From positions 2,728,001 to 2,792,000 of the forward strand of contig CAVXSP010000001.1 of assembly GCA_963764505.1 (NCBI GenBank): DNA of 64,000 bases, given 5' to 3'. This document shows, one piece after another, positions 1-7,751 of this stretch. Below the pieces are notes generated by a model. That model searched no databases, was not told the DNA's origin, and worked only from the letters and a program-made list of their open reading frames with translations. The number at the start of each line of letters is the position of its first letter. Position 1 is the stretch's first letter. Both the position numbers and the translations under genes were made by a program. Source of the DNA: CAVXSP01 sp963764505 (GTDB lineage Bacteria; Acidobacteriota; Vicinamibacteria; Vicinamibacterales; SCN-69-37).

Positions 1-360
1 CCATTGAAGCACGCGGACGACGCTGCAAGGCAAGGGCTATGCATTGAGCATTCCGCGGTCGCACGACCGCGGCCCCATTGAAGCGAGCCGACCGCGATCA
101 TGTGCTCGTCCCAGACGTAGCATTCCGCGGTCGCGCGACCGCGGCCCCATTGAAGCCAGGGATGAGATGCACGGGGCCTCCAGGGTCTGGCGCCCATTCC
201 GCGGTCGCGCGACCGCGGCCCCATTGAAGCTCTGCCTCTGTCGCGTGTGTCATGGCCACTTCGACCATTCCGCGGTCGCGTGACCGCGGCCCCATTGAAG
301 CACGCCGGTCGTGACGGTCTCCGGCTCCGGCTGTCTGCATTCCGCGGTCGCGCGACCGCG
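1..360 (+). CRISPR. CRISPR array, leader-distal end (six repeats, five spacers)
   Basis: Repeats of 36 bases end at 10 (partial, cut by the window edge), 84, 156, 230 and 301; a sixth begins at 338 and loses identity after 360. Spacers are 35 to 38 bases and unrelated to each other. Each repeat starts CATTCCGCGG and ends CCCCATTGAAGC. Its core CCGCGGTCGCGCGACCGCGG is a perfect palindrome, an 8-bp stem with a 4-base loop. The ATTGAAGC end resembles the 3' end of many repeats that yields the 8-base crRNA 5' tag, and the degenerate last repeat lies on the right, so transcription is probably rightward with the leader and any cas genes off the left edge. No cas gene is in the window and the type cannot be assigned. 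Confidence 0.93.
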
Positions 361-379
361 TCGCCGTCTGTTGCAAACG

Positions 380-710
380 TCACCGGCCCGGGACGAGGCG
401 CCCCGGTCGGCCGGACGAACGCGTCGAACAGCGCCGCGAACTCGCCCCGTCTCCCAGAAGCTCTCCGGATGCCACTGCACGCCCAGGCAGAAGTCGCCGC
501 CGGGACGTTCGAGCGCCTCGATGACGCCGTCGGGCGCCGTCGCGGGCGACCTCAAGCCGGGAGCCGAGCCTTCACGGCCTGATGATGCCGGTCATTGACG
601 GGGAGATGGCCGTCTGCCGGCATACTATCGCGGAGCAGCCTCGCCAGCAGCGTCCCGGGGACCATACGGACCACGTGCGCAAGCGGCGTGTGCGGCCCGC
701 CTGGCTTGTG
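380..710 (-). pseudogene. Remnant of class I glutamine amidotransferase / peptidase C26 (PuuD-like)
   Basis: Reading leftward, two frame shifts must be bridged (near 556 and in the CCCC run at 445-448) to recover a continuous C-terminal half. It contains HTPLAHVV, PGTLLARLL, VNDRHHQAVK, APDGVIEAL and LGVQWHPESF, matching the end of gamma-glutamyl-GABA hydrolase-type amidotransferases, where HHQA and the catalytic-triad HPE are conserved. The N-terminal half with the nucleophile Cys is missing; that space holds non-coding sequence and the promoter of the divergent sigma factor. The remnant's 3' end runs into the degenerate last CRISPR repeat. The stretch from 361 to 852 holds nothing else I can support. 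Truncation plus two frame breaks makes function very unlikely. Confidence 0.75.
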
Positions 711-748
711 GCCGGATCTTTGGGGATGATGAGGACGATCGATCCGCA

Positions 749-778
749 TGTAACAGAATGCGGACACGCACGGTCTAA
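749..778 (+). promoter_or_regulatory. Candidate ECF-type promoter upstream of the sigma factor operon
   Basis: TGTAAC at 749-754 and GGTCTAA ending at 778 resemble the AAC-containing -35 and TCTAA-type -10 of ECF sigma factor promoters; the gap of 19 bases between AAC and TCTAA is one base longer than in E. coli sigma-E promoters. The site precedes the ECF sigma gene, so autoregulation is a reasonable inference. No other copy was found by eye. Confidence 0.35.
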
Positions 779-852
779 TGAAGCAGGGTCCGCCGTGCCG
801 GGGGCTCCGGCCCCGGCGACGGCACTGGACCGGGCAGGGGCAGAGCACATCG

Positions 853-1500
853 ATGCGCGTCGCCGCGGGCTCGGCAATCGCACTCGGCTGGAAGCCGGCG
901 ACAGATCCCAGGACTATCGTGCCTGACGGCGTCGTCGACCAGCCGGCGGGAGCCGACGACCTCGAATACGCCGAGGACGCGGCGCTCGTGAAGGCGTTCC
1001 GGGCGGGCCGCCGCGAGGCGTTCGATGTGATCGTCGCGCGCCACCAGCGGCAGGTCTATCAGCTCTGCTACAGGTTCGTCGGCAACCACGAGGATGCGGC
1101 CGACCTGGCGCAGGACGTCTTCGTGCGGGCGTTCAAGGGGCTCGCCAGGTTCAAGGGCGATGCCTCGCTTTCGACCTGGCTCTATCGCGTGGGGGTCAAC
1201 GCGTGCCTCAACCGCGTGGCGGTGAAGCGGCCGGCGACGGAATCGATAGAGGCCGCCGCGCCGATGGACAGCCGCGCCGAGACGCCGCTGCAAGCCGTGC
1301 TCCGGGCCGAGCGCGCGGAGCAGGTCAGGCGGGCGATCGAGCGCCTTCCGCCGAAGCAGCGGGCGGCCCTCGTCCTGCGTGTGTACCAGGATCTGTCGCA
1401 CGAGGAGATCGCGCGCGTGCTCGGCAGCACGGTGGGCGCGGTCAAGACAAGCTTCTTCCACGCCCTGAACAATCTCAGGCGTCTGTTGACATCCCGATGA
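853..1500 (+). CDS. ECF (group 4) RNA polymerase sigma factor
   Basis: An RpoE-type sigma factor of about 215 residues that would direct RNA polymerase to stress-response promoters. Region 2 is visible as FDVIVARHQRQVYQLCYRFV followed by NHEDAADLAQDVFVRAF and WLYRVGVNACLNR; region 4 as RLPPKQRAALVLRVYQDLSHEEIA read in two blocks, ending in the helix-turn-helix VGAVKTSFFHALNNLR. A proline and alanine-rich linker separates the regions. The start at 853 is chosen because conserved sequence begins about 30 residues later; an upstream ATG at 778 and a GTG near 919 are alternatives. The stop overlaps the start of the anti-sigma gene (ATGA), typical of co-translated sigma/anti-sigma pairs. Confidence 0.93.
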   Translation: MRVAAGSAIALGWKPATDPRTIVPDGVVDQPAGADDLEYAEDAALVKAFRAGRREAFDVIVARHQRQVYQLCYRFVGNHEDAADLAQDVFVRAFKGLARFKGDASLSTWLYRVGVNACLNRVAVKRPATESIEAAAPMDSRAETPLQAVLRAERAEQVRRAIERLPPKQRAALVLRVYQDLSHEEIARVLGSTVGAVKTSFFHALNNLRRLLTSR

Positions 1501-2054
1501 AGCACCTCTCCCCCGCCCAACTTGCCGACGTCGCCGAAGGCGGGGTGTCAGCCGCAGCGGCCACCCATCTTCGGGACTGCGACGCCTGCCGCACTGCCGT
1601 GCTCGATCTGCAGGCGACGCTCGGCGATGTCGCCGCGACGGGAGCGGCCGAGCCGTCTCCCCTGTTCTGGCAGCACTTCGCCCGGCGCGTGAGGGCGGCC
1701 ACCGCCGGCGCATCCGTGCCGCCGCCGCGATGGCGATGGCGCCCGGTCGCGCTCGCGGCCGGACTGGCCGCAGCGGTCGCGCTCGCGGTCGTGCTCCGGC
1801 AGGATCGCCCGCCCGTCTCGTCAGCGGCGCCGCCGGAAGCCGCAGCGACCGTGGCGCTGGACACTGCCGGCCTCGACGATGGAATGGTCGACGTGATGAG
1901 CGAGGTCTCGGGCCGGCTCTCCTTCGACGAGGCGCGAGCGGCGAACCTCGTGCCGAGCCGGACGGCCATTGCGCTGGCCGTGGATCGCCTGAACGCCGAT
2001 CAGACGCGCGAGCTCCTGCGCCTCGTGCGCGAAGAGCTCGGCGTTCCGGAGTAG
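1497..2054 (+). CDS. Zinc-finger (zf-HC2) membrane anti-sigma factor
   Basis: A 185-residue protein that probably binds and restrains the sigma factor encoded just upstream. Near residues 24-33 it has HLRDCDACR, the H-x3-C-x2-C motif of zinc-binding anti-sigma domains. One transmembrane helix (about residues 82-101, PVALAAGLAAAVALAVVL) follows, leaving a periplasmic C-terminal part of about 80 residues that would sense the signal. The start codon overlaps the sigma stop. The gene downstream begins five bases after the stop, so the three are one transcription unit. Signal and protease pathway cannot be read from the sequence. Confidence 0.88.
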   Translation: MKHLSPAQLADVAEGGVSAAAATHLRDCDACRTAVLDLQATLGDVAATGAAEPSPLFWQHFARRVRAATAGASVPPPRWRWRPVALAAGLAAAVALAVVLRQDRPPVSSAAPPEAAATVALDTAGLDDGMVDVMSEVSGRLSFDEARAANLVPSRTAIALAVDRLNADQTRELLRLVREELGVPE

Positions 2055-2059
2055 GAACC

Positions 2060-2644
2060 ATGCGGAAGCACGTGCTCGCGGCAGGTCTGGTGGCAGGCGC
2101 GATCGCGCTGGCGGGGCCTGGCGCTGTGGCGACCTCGGCGGCGGCTCCAGTGCGCGGAGCGAGCGCGGTGCGGCAGGCCGAGCCTCCCCCGGGGTTACCG
2201 GCGCCCGGGCCGGCGCGCGGCCGTCGCCAGGCCGCGGGCCCGCGTCCGGATCCCGCGAAGCTCGCGACCGCACAGGACGCGCTCGATGGGATCGAGATCG
2301 CGACGGCGGACAAGTTTCTGGAGGTCCCGTCCGAGCGCTACGGCGACTTCATCCAGCGGCTGCGGGAGTTACAACTGGTACGACGCCGGCGCCAGATTGC
2401 GCGTCTGCAACTCCTGAACGCGATCCGTCGTCAGGTCAACCAGCAGCCCACCGATGACGCGCGGCTCGACGCGACGATCGGACAGTTCGATGACTTCGAT
2501 CGCCAGACGGTCGAGGACGTGCGCGCCGCCTACGGCAAGATCGACGAAATCCTCACGCTCCGCCAGCGGGCGCGGTTCCGGATCTTCGAGGAACAGATGG
2601 AACAGCGCAAGCTCGAAATTCTCACGCGGGTCCTGAGGAAGTAA
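2060..2644 (+). CDS. Periplasmic Spy/CpxP-like helical stress protein
   Basis: A 194-residue exported protein: signal peptide (MRKHVLAAGLVAGAIALAG), a Pro/Arg-rich linker to about residue 70, then a strongly charged all-helical region with many Arg, Gln and Glu residues. The block LTLRQRARFRIFEEQ near residue 165 resembles the LTxxQ-type repeat of the Spy/CpxP/ZraP/CnrX superfamily, whose members act as periplasmic chaperones or metal sensors. Its place as third gene after an ECF sigma factor and a zinc-finger anti-sigma factor fits a sensor or effector of that system. Which stress it answers is unknown. Confidence 0.72.
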   Translation: MRKHVLAAGLVAGAIALAGPGAVATSAAAPVRGASAVRQAEPPPGLPAPGPARGRRQAAGPRPDPAKLATAQDALDGIEIATADKFLEVPSERYGDFIQRLRELQLVRRRRQIARLQLLNAIRRQVNQQPTDDARLDATIGQFDDFDRQTVEDVRAAYGKIDEILTLRQRARFRIFEEQMEQRKLEILTRVLRK

Positions 2645-2645
2645 C

Positions 2646-2703
2646 TTCACACTTCGAACGTCGAACTTCGAACTTCGGAGTGAGACGTTCGAACTTCGAC
2701 GTC
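2646..2703. repeat. Degenerate TTCGAAC array between convergent genes
   Basis: This gap between the ends of the Spy-like gene and the DUF1501 gene is made almost entirely of the unit ACTTCGAAC and variants, including the self-complementary TTCGAA several times. A related array lies at 22176-22203, also between convergent genes. It may serve as a bidirectional terminator, but no long U-tract follows. Confidence 0.7.
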
Positions 2704-3943
2704 ATCCGTTGAGCAGCCCCAGCTTCGCTTTGTAGGCGTGGCCGGGAAAGATGCGTGAGACGTCGGTCGCGCCCAGATGGCCCGTCACCACCTCGGCGAA
2801 CACGTCCCGGAAGTCGGTCGTAACGGCCAGGTCGCGGCCCTGCCAGCGTTGTTCGCGCTCCAGCCCCGGCCATTTGCCGTAGACCTTGCCGCCTCTCACC
2901 GGCCCGCCCAGGATGAGCATGGCGTTGCCGTGTCCGTGGTCGGTGCCGCGGTTGCCGTTCTCCTGCACCGCCCGGCCGAACTCCGACATCGTCACGACGA
3001 CGACGTCGGCCATGGCGTCGCCGAGGTCGCGGGCGAAGGCGGCGAGGCCGTTGGCGAAGTCGTCCAGGCGCGTCGCGATCTGACCGGTCGTGCTGCCCTC
3101 GTTCACGTGGTGGTCCCAGCCGCTCAGCTCCGTGAAGGCGACCTCCAGTCCGAGGCCGGCCTTGACGAGCTGGGCAATCTGCCGCATCGCCTCGCCGAAT
3201 CCCGAGCGCGGGTACTCGGCTCCGTTCGCGGGCGAGTAGCTGCCCGGCTTCGTCGTCTCGAGCATCCGCACGGCGTCGAACGCCTCCTTGCCCGCGGGAC
3301 GGAGCAGCGCGTCGGCGGCCGCGGCGTACTCGCTTTCGAACGTCGAGGCCATCGCCGCCGCGTTGCCGCCCGCCCGGATGCCGAATTGGTCGAGGGAGTT
3401 GATCGCCAGCGCGGGCGACGAGCCCTGTAGCGACCGCGGCAACTGGGGCGCGAGGGCGACCGCGCGGAAGGGGCTCGCGCTCTCGTGCTCCCGGTTGTGA
3501 AGATAGCGATTGAGCCAGCCGTCGCGGGTGCTCTTCACGCCGGGCGTGCCGCTCTCCATGTAGTCCTGCGCGTCGAAATGCGAACGCGTCTCGTCGGGGG
3601 ATCCGGACGCGTGCACGATCGCCAGCGAGCCCTGGGCGAAGAAGGGCTGCAGCGACGACATCCGCGGGTGCAGGCCGAAGAACCCGTCGAGATCGATTGC
3701 CGCGCCGGTTGCTCCCCGGCCGGGCTGCGGGATGGCAATGCTCGGCCGCGCCGCGTAGTAGGCCCGCTCGCCGAACGGGACGACCATGTTGAGGCCGTCG
3801 ACGGCGCCGCGCTGGAAGATCGCGACCAGCACCTTCTGCCGGGCGCGCGCCGCCTGTGCCGTGCGCGAGATGAACGCCGGCGCGAAGCCGAGCGTGACCA
3901 GCGCAAGGCTGCCGTTCTTGAGGAAGGCCCGTCGGTCCATCAT
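2702..3943 (-). CDS. DUF1501 family protein with Tat signal
   Basis: A 413-residue exported protein of the DUF1501 family (alkaline-phosphatase-like fold, sulfatase-related). The N-terminus MMDRRAFLKNGSLALVTLGF is a Tat signal with the DRRAFLK twin-arginine motif. Inside are FQRGAVDGLNMVVPFGE, HFDAQDYMESGTPG, GWDHHVNEG, MSEFGRAVQENGNRGTDHG and an LGGPVRGG segment; the Asp/His residues are candidates for metal binding. It lies 17 bases after a DUF1800 gene; such pairs are common in Acidobacteriota and Planctomycetota, and the two products are presumed to work together in the periplasm or cell envelope. No biochemical role is firmly established. Confidence 0.92.
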   Translation of the reverse strand: MMDRRAFLKNGSLALVTLGFAPAFISRTAQAARARQKVLVAIFQRGAVDGLNMVVPFGERAYYAARPSIAIPQPGRGATGAAIDLDGFFGLHPRMSSLQPFFAQGSLAIVHASGSPDETRSHFDAQDYMESGTPGVKSTRDGWLNRYLHNREHESASPFRAVALAPQLPRSLQGSSPALAINSLDQFGIRAGGNAAAMASTFESEYAAAADALLRPAGKEAFDAVRMLETTKPGSYSPANGAEYPRSGFGEAMRQIAQLVKAGLGLEVAFTELSGWDHHVNEGSTTGQIATRLDDFANGLAAFARDLGDAMADVVVVTMSEFGRAVQENGNRGTDHGHGNAMLILGGPVRGGKVYGKWPGLEREQRWQGRDLAVTTDFRDVFAEVVTGHLGATDVSRIFPGHAYKAKLGLLNG

Positions 3944-3960
3944 GGCTGTCTCCTCCGACT

Positions 3961-5703
3961 TCAGCGCCGCTGGAATTCCGGGGATCCGAGCGCCAGCGCG
4001 ACCATCTGCTGTGGCGTCTCCGCTCTGGTCAGCACCTGCCGCGTGCTCTCCGAGACGTCGCCTCCGAGCATCGCCTGCACGAGTCGGTCCCGCGCGGCGT
4101 CCGAACTGTCTGGCGCCAGTGCGCCCACCTGGACGCGGAGCCCGCGCATCTGGCCGCTGACCAGCTGCAGAGCGAAGTTCATGCGATTGAGCAACGCGCC
4201 GGTGTTCACCCAGGCATCCGCCGTATTGCTGTAACCCGTCGGCGGCTGGCAGCCGAAGAGGGGCATGCCGAGCTGACTCCGGAGCGCCTGTGCCATCGGC
4301 TGCGCGTTGACGACCATCGCGCCGGTCGCGCGCGCGGCCGAGACGACGAACTCGAGCGGGGTCTTGACCTTCGCTCGGTACGCTTCGGGCGCGAAGAACT
4401 CGGGCGACGTGACGATGACGCGCACGACCGCGCGCAGGTCGCCTTTCGTCGTCAGGAATGTCTGCGCCGCCCGATCCACCAGCGACGAGGGCGGCTCGTC
4501 GGCCACGAACCGCTGGGCCAGCTCGGACGCGATGTGGCGCGCCGTGGACGGATGCGCGGCGAGAATGTCGAGCACGCGCTCACCCTCGTCCTCGCCGTGG
4601 CCCGCCGGGAAGCGCTGGCCGAGAATCACTTTCTCGGCGGTGTCGTGCATCTCGGACCGGAATACGAAGCCGCCACCCTGCTGGGGACGGTCGATGGTCC
4701 AACCCGTCAGCGCGCGAGCGACCTCGATGACGTCCTTCTGCGTGTAGCCGCCGTCCACGCCCAGCGTGTGCAGTTCCATCAGCTCGCGGCCGTAGTTCTC
4801 GTTCAGGCCGCGCGTCTGTCTGGGCCGCTGGGCCATGCGCTCCGCGATTCGCAGCTGGATCAGCTGCCGCTGCGCCGGCGAGAGCCGCGGATCGTTCAGC
4901 CGCTGCTGAAGCTGCGGAGGAATCGCGGGCCCGGCATTCGGGGCCGCGCTCTGCCAGTTGTCCAGATAGAAGAGCATGGCCGGGCTGTGCGCGACCGCAC
5001 CGAGCAGATCGCGGAACCGGCCGAGCACATGAGGGCGGATGACGTCGCGCTCGTACGCCGGCAGGTACTCGCGAACCTGCCCCTTGCCGACGAACACGTT
5101 GAAATGGTTGAACCAGAAGTCGACCAGGACCTCGTCGAGCTGGCGCTCCGAGAGCGTCGCGCGCAGGAGGTGCGCCTGAGTCAGCTCTCCCAGCACCTGC
5201 TGCGGGCCCTGGCGCGCCAGCATCGGGGCCGCGGACGACGGGGCCCGCTCGGGCGGGGCCATGGCCTCGGGCTTGCCGTCCTGGCGCGCCTCGACCTGCT
5301 TGCGCAGCCGCTGGGCCTGCTGCGCGGGAATGAAGAATCTGTCCGCCAGTTCCCGCGTGCTCATCGTGAGCGTCGGGTACTGAGCCAGCCGCGCGTCGAC
5401 CAGAGGGTCGGGGAGATGCTCGGGGTCGAGCTGCTGGTCGATGTACGTGGCCAGCCCAATCTGGCGCACGCGTTCGAGGTCGCCCGGCCTCGCGCCGAAC
5501 CCGATGCGGTTGAGAACGTGCAGGATGGTCCGGTCGTCCGGCTTGTCGGGCAGGCCCGGGGCGGCGCTGGCCGCGACCGGCGGCGAGGACGTCGCGAGCA
5601 GGCACGCGCCGGCCAGCAACAGCGCCGAACCCCTGCGGGCGAGGGCCGTGAGCTCCATACCTTCGTTAGACCGGGGCCAGCCTCGGAAGGACACGTGGGT
5701 CAC
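3961..5703 (-). CDS. DUF1800 family exported protein
   Basis: A protein of up to 580 residues with the DUF1800 signature NENYGRELMELHTLGVDGGY around the middle, WFNHFNVFVGKGQVREYL upstream of it, RALTGWTI after it and PPTGYSNTADAWVNTGAL near the end. A hydrophobic export signal (SALLLAGACLLATSSPPVAA) lies about 25 residues in. I list the GTG whose last bases overlap the stop of the preceding cyclase gene (GTGA), a spacing seen repeatedly here; an ATG at 5658, directly before the signal peptide, is an equally good start. It is the fourth gene of the radC-larC-cyclase-DUF1800-DUF1501 chain. Function is unknown. Confidence 0.9.
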   Translation of the reverse strand: MTHVSFRGWPRSNEGMELTALARRGSALLLAGACLLATSSPPVAASAAPGLPDKPDDRTILHVLNRIGFGARPGDLERVRQIGLATYIDQQLDPEHLPDPLVDARLAQYPTLTMSTRELADRFFIPAQQAQRLRKQVEARQDGKPEAMAPPERAPSSAAPMLARQGPQQVLGELTQAHLLRATLSERQLDEVLVDFWFNHFNVFVGKGQVREYLPAYERDVIRPHVLGRFRDLLGAVAHSPAMLFYLDNWQSAAPNAGPAIPPQLQQRLNDPRLSPAQRQLIQLRIAERMAQRPRQTRGLNENYGRELMELHTLGVDGGYTQKDVIEVARALTGWTIDRPQQGGGFVFRSEMHDTAEKVILGQRFPAGHGEDEGERVLDILAAHPSTARHIASELAQRFVADEPPSSLVDRAAQTFLTTKGDLRAVVRVIVTSPEFFAPEAYRAKVKTPLEFVVSAARATGAMVVNAQPMAQALRSQLGMPLFGCQPPTGYSNTADAWVNTGALLNRMNFALQLVSGQMRGLRVQVGALAPDSSDAARDRLVQAMLGGDVSESTRQVLTRAETPQQMVALALGSPEFQRR

Positions 5704-6428
5704 GGCAGGATCGCGAACACACGTGCAGGTCCGCCGCTGCCGCCGACGATCCGGATCGGCGCCACGACCACCGTGAAGCCGGCCGGCGGCAGGGCCGTGA
5801 GGCCGGTCAGGTTCTCGATGTGATACACCCCCAGCGGCTGCGTCAGGCGATGGACCTCGAACAGGCGGGTCGGGCCGTGGTCGACGCTTGGCGAGTCGAT
5901 GCCGATTCCGGCGACGCGGCGGTCCCGCGCGAGCAGTGCGGCTGCCTCTTTCGACAGGCCGGGAAAGTGCATCATGCCGTCGCGGACATTCCTGTACCGG
6001 GCTTCGTCAGGCCAGCGCCGGTCCCAGCCGGTCGCCACCAGGACGACCGTGTTCGGGACGATCGGGCCATGCGTGCGCTCGAAGCGCTCGAGGTCTTCCC
6101 GGGTGAGGCGGTAGTCCTCGTCTTCCGTCGACTGCCGCTCGACGTTCACGCAGACGGCCGGCCGGACCAGCCGCTCCGGTGGCAGCTGGTCGATCGTCAG
6201 GCCGCCGGCGGCGAAGTGCGCGGGAGCGTCGACGTGCGTGCCGAAGTGCTCGTCGGTCGTAATCCGCCCGGTGAAACAGCCGCCGTGCTCGATCGTCTCG
6301 AGCGTGACGCGGCTGAACGTGCGAACGCCGGCCCAGCTCGGGTCGGCGCTCGACAGCGGGTGCCCGAGGTCGAGCACGCGGGCGCCGGCGACACCGGGCA
6401 CCGGGTCCTCTGGAGCCCGGAACGTCAC
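5700..6428 (-). CDS. Cyclase / kynurenine formamidase-like metal-dependent hydrolase
   Basis: A 242-residue member of the cyclase family (PF04199), which includes bacterial arylformamidases. The metal-binding signature is clear: DEHFGTHVDAPAHFAAGG matches HxGTHxDxPxH. Other landmarks are VLDLGHPLSS near the start, NTVVLVATGW and GIGIDSPSVDHGP. The GTG start overlaps the stop of larC (GTGA), so translation is probably coupled. No tryptophan catabolism gene is nearby, so kynurenine formamidase activity is not supported by context; any cyclic or amide substrate is possible. Residues before ARVLDLGHPL are poorly constrained, so the start could be slightly downstream. Confidence 0.87.
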   Translation of the reverse strand: MTFRAPEDPVPGVAGARVLDLGHPLSSADPSWAGVRTFSRVTLETIEHGGCFTGRITTDEHFGTHVDAPAHFAAGGLTIDQLPPERLVRPAVCVNVERQSTEDEDYRLTREDLERFERTHGPIVPNTVVLVATGWDRRWPDEARYRNVRDGMMHFPGLSKEAAALLARDRRVAGIGIDSPSVDHGPTRLFEVHRLTQPLGVYHIENLTGLTALPPAGFTVVVAPIRIVGGSGGPARVFAILP

Positions 6429-7751
6429 CTCGGTTGGCCTCGCCCCCAGGCGCGCATCGCCTCCGCCTGCACGATCTTGATCGCCCGCCCGGTCGTTTCG
6501 GCGATGCGGACGCAGTCGTCGAATTCGGGCGCCGCGTTCACGATCTCGCCGTGGCGCTTCGCGATCTTGATTCGGACGGTCCCGCCGTCGATCGCCACGT
6601 CCGTCCACTCGCGCTCGAGGGTCTCGCGCTCGACGGCTTCGACGCGCAGTCCGAGCGTGGTCGTCTCCTTGAAGATCAGAGCCGTGATCGGCTCCCGCCG
6701 CTCCGGCACGCTCAACACCGTCAGCAACGTGCCGGGCCTTCCCTTCTTCATGAAAATCGGCGTGAGGAACACGTCGAGCGCCCCGGCCTGGAAGAGCGCG
6801 TCGCTGACGGGCCCGAACAACTGCGGGCTCATGTCGTCCAGCTCGCATTCGACCTTCAGGACGGTGGTTCTGGGGTTCTGGGGATTCTGGGGTTCCGGGG
6901 TTCATGGACGCCGTGCGCTCGCCGATGACCACGCGCAGCACGTTCGGGGCGCGCTCGAAGTCGCGCGCCCCGGCGCCGTAGCCCACGCGCTCGATGGACA
7001 TCGCCGGCATCGGCCCGAACTGGCGCGCATACGTGGAGATCACCAGCGCGCCGGTCGGCGTGACCAGCTCGGCCTGGATCTCGCCGCCGTACACCGGCAC
7101 GCCGTGCAGCAGCCGCACGGTGGCCGGGGCGGGCACGGGGAACCGGCCGTGCGCGATCTCGATCGCGCCGCCGCCGACGTTCAGGGGCGACGACACGATG
7201 TCGTCGATGCCGAACCACTCGAGGGCGAAGACCACGCCGACGATGTCGATGATGGAGTCGATGGCGCCGACTTCGTGGAGATGGACGTCGTCGAGGGACA
7301 TCCCGTGGATCGCGGCCTCGGCCTCGGCCAGACGACGGAACATGCCGATGGCGCGCGCTTTCGCCGGGGCGGACAGCGCCGACGACTCGATCAGCGCGCC
7401 GATTTCACGGATCGAGCGGTGCACGTGCGTGTGCCCGCTCGCCTGGGGCTCGTGGTGATGATGATCGCCGTGGTGACCGTGATGGTGACTGCCGCGTCCG
7501 TCGGCATCGCCGTGGTCGCCGCGGTGCTCGTGCGCGTGCTGGTGGGCGCCCGTATCCTCCCCGAGCACCTCGAGGCGCGTGGCGGTCAAGCCGGCCCGAA
7601 GGACACGCGTCACCCTGAGCTCGTGCCCGACGCCCAGGCTCCCGAGCGCGCGTTGGAGGGCGTCGAGCGGCAGGCCCGCGTCGAGCAGGGCGCCCAGCAC
7701 CATGTCGCCGGCGGCACCCGAGAAGCAGTCGAAGTACAGCACGCGCGACAT
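6425..7751 (-). CDS. larC: LarC, nickel insertion enzyme for the nickel-pincer cofactor (reading frame broken)
   Basis: LarC inserts nickel into the thiolated dinicotinic acid mononucleotide in a CTP-dependent step, giving the cofactor of LarA-type racemases. The N-terminal part begins MSRVLYFDCFSGAAGDM and continues through a His-rich stretch (HQHAHEH, HHHGHHGDHHHH), VHLHEVGAIDSIIDIVG and VTPTGALVISTYA. The C-terminal part, in another frame, has VLKVECELDDMSPQLFG, FLTPIFMKKGRPG and a TTTLGLR segment. The two frames join at the TTCTGGGG tract at 6868-6900; removing the single extra base at 6884 gives one ORF of about 441 residues, normal for LarC. The start overlaps the radC stop (TGATG) after a GGGAGG ribosome site. 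LarB, LarE and LarA are not in the window. Confidence 0.88.
6868..6900. repeat. 8-bp tandem repeat TTCTGGGG inside larC
   Basis: On the plus strand there are four 8-base units (three TTCTGGGG, one TTCCGGGG) with a single extra A at 6884 between the second and third. The tract lies in the larC linker between N- and C-terminal domains and encodes a Pro/Glu/Asn-rich stretch. Because the unit is not a multiple of three, unit loss or gain would switch the frame. Confidence 0.85.

Noticed and set aside
44..598. Overlapping small ORFs across the CRISPR array with repeated RSRDRG-like peptides
   Set aside because: They are translations of the repeats themselves; every frame is open because the unit is GC-rich.
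775..2313. 512-codon minus-strand ORF opposite the sigma operon
   Set aside because: Arg/Pro/Ala-rich shadow of three well-supported plus-strand genes with clear motifs.
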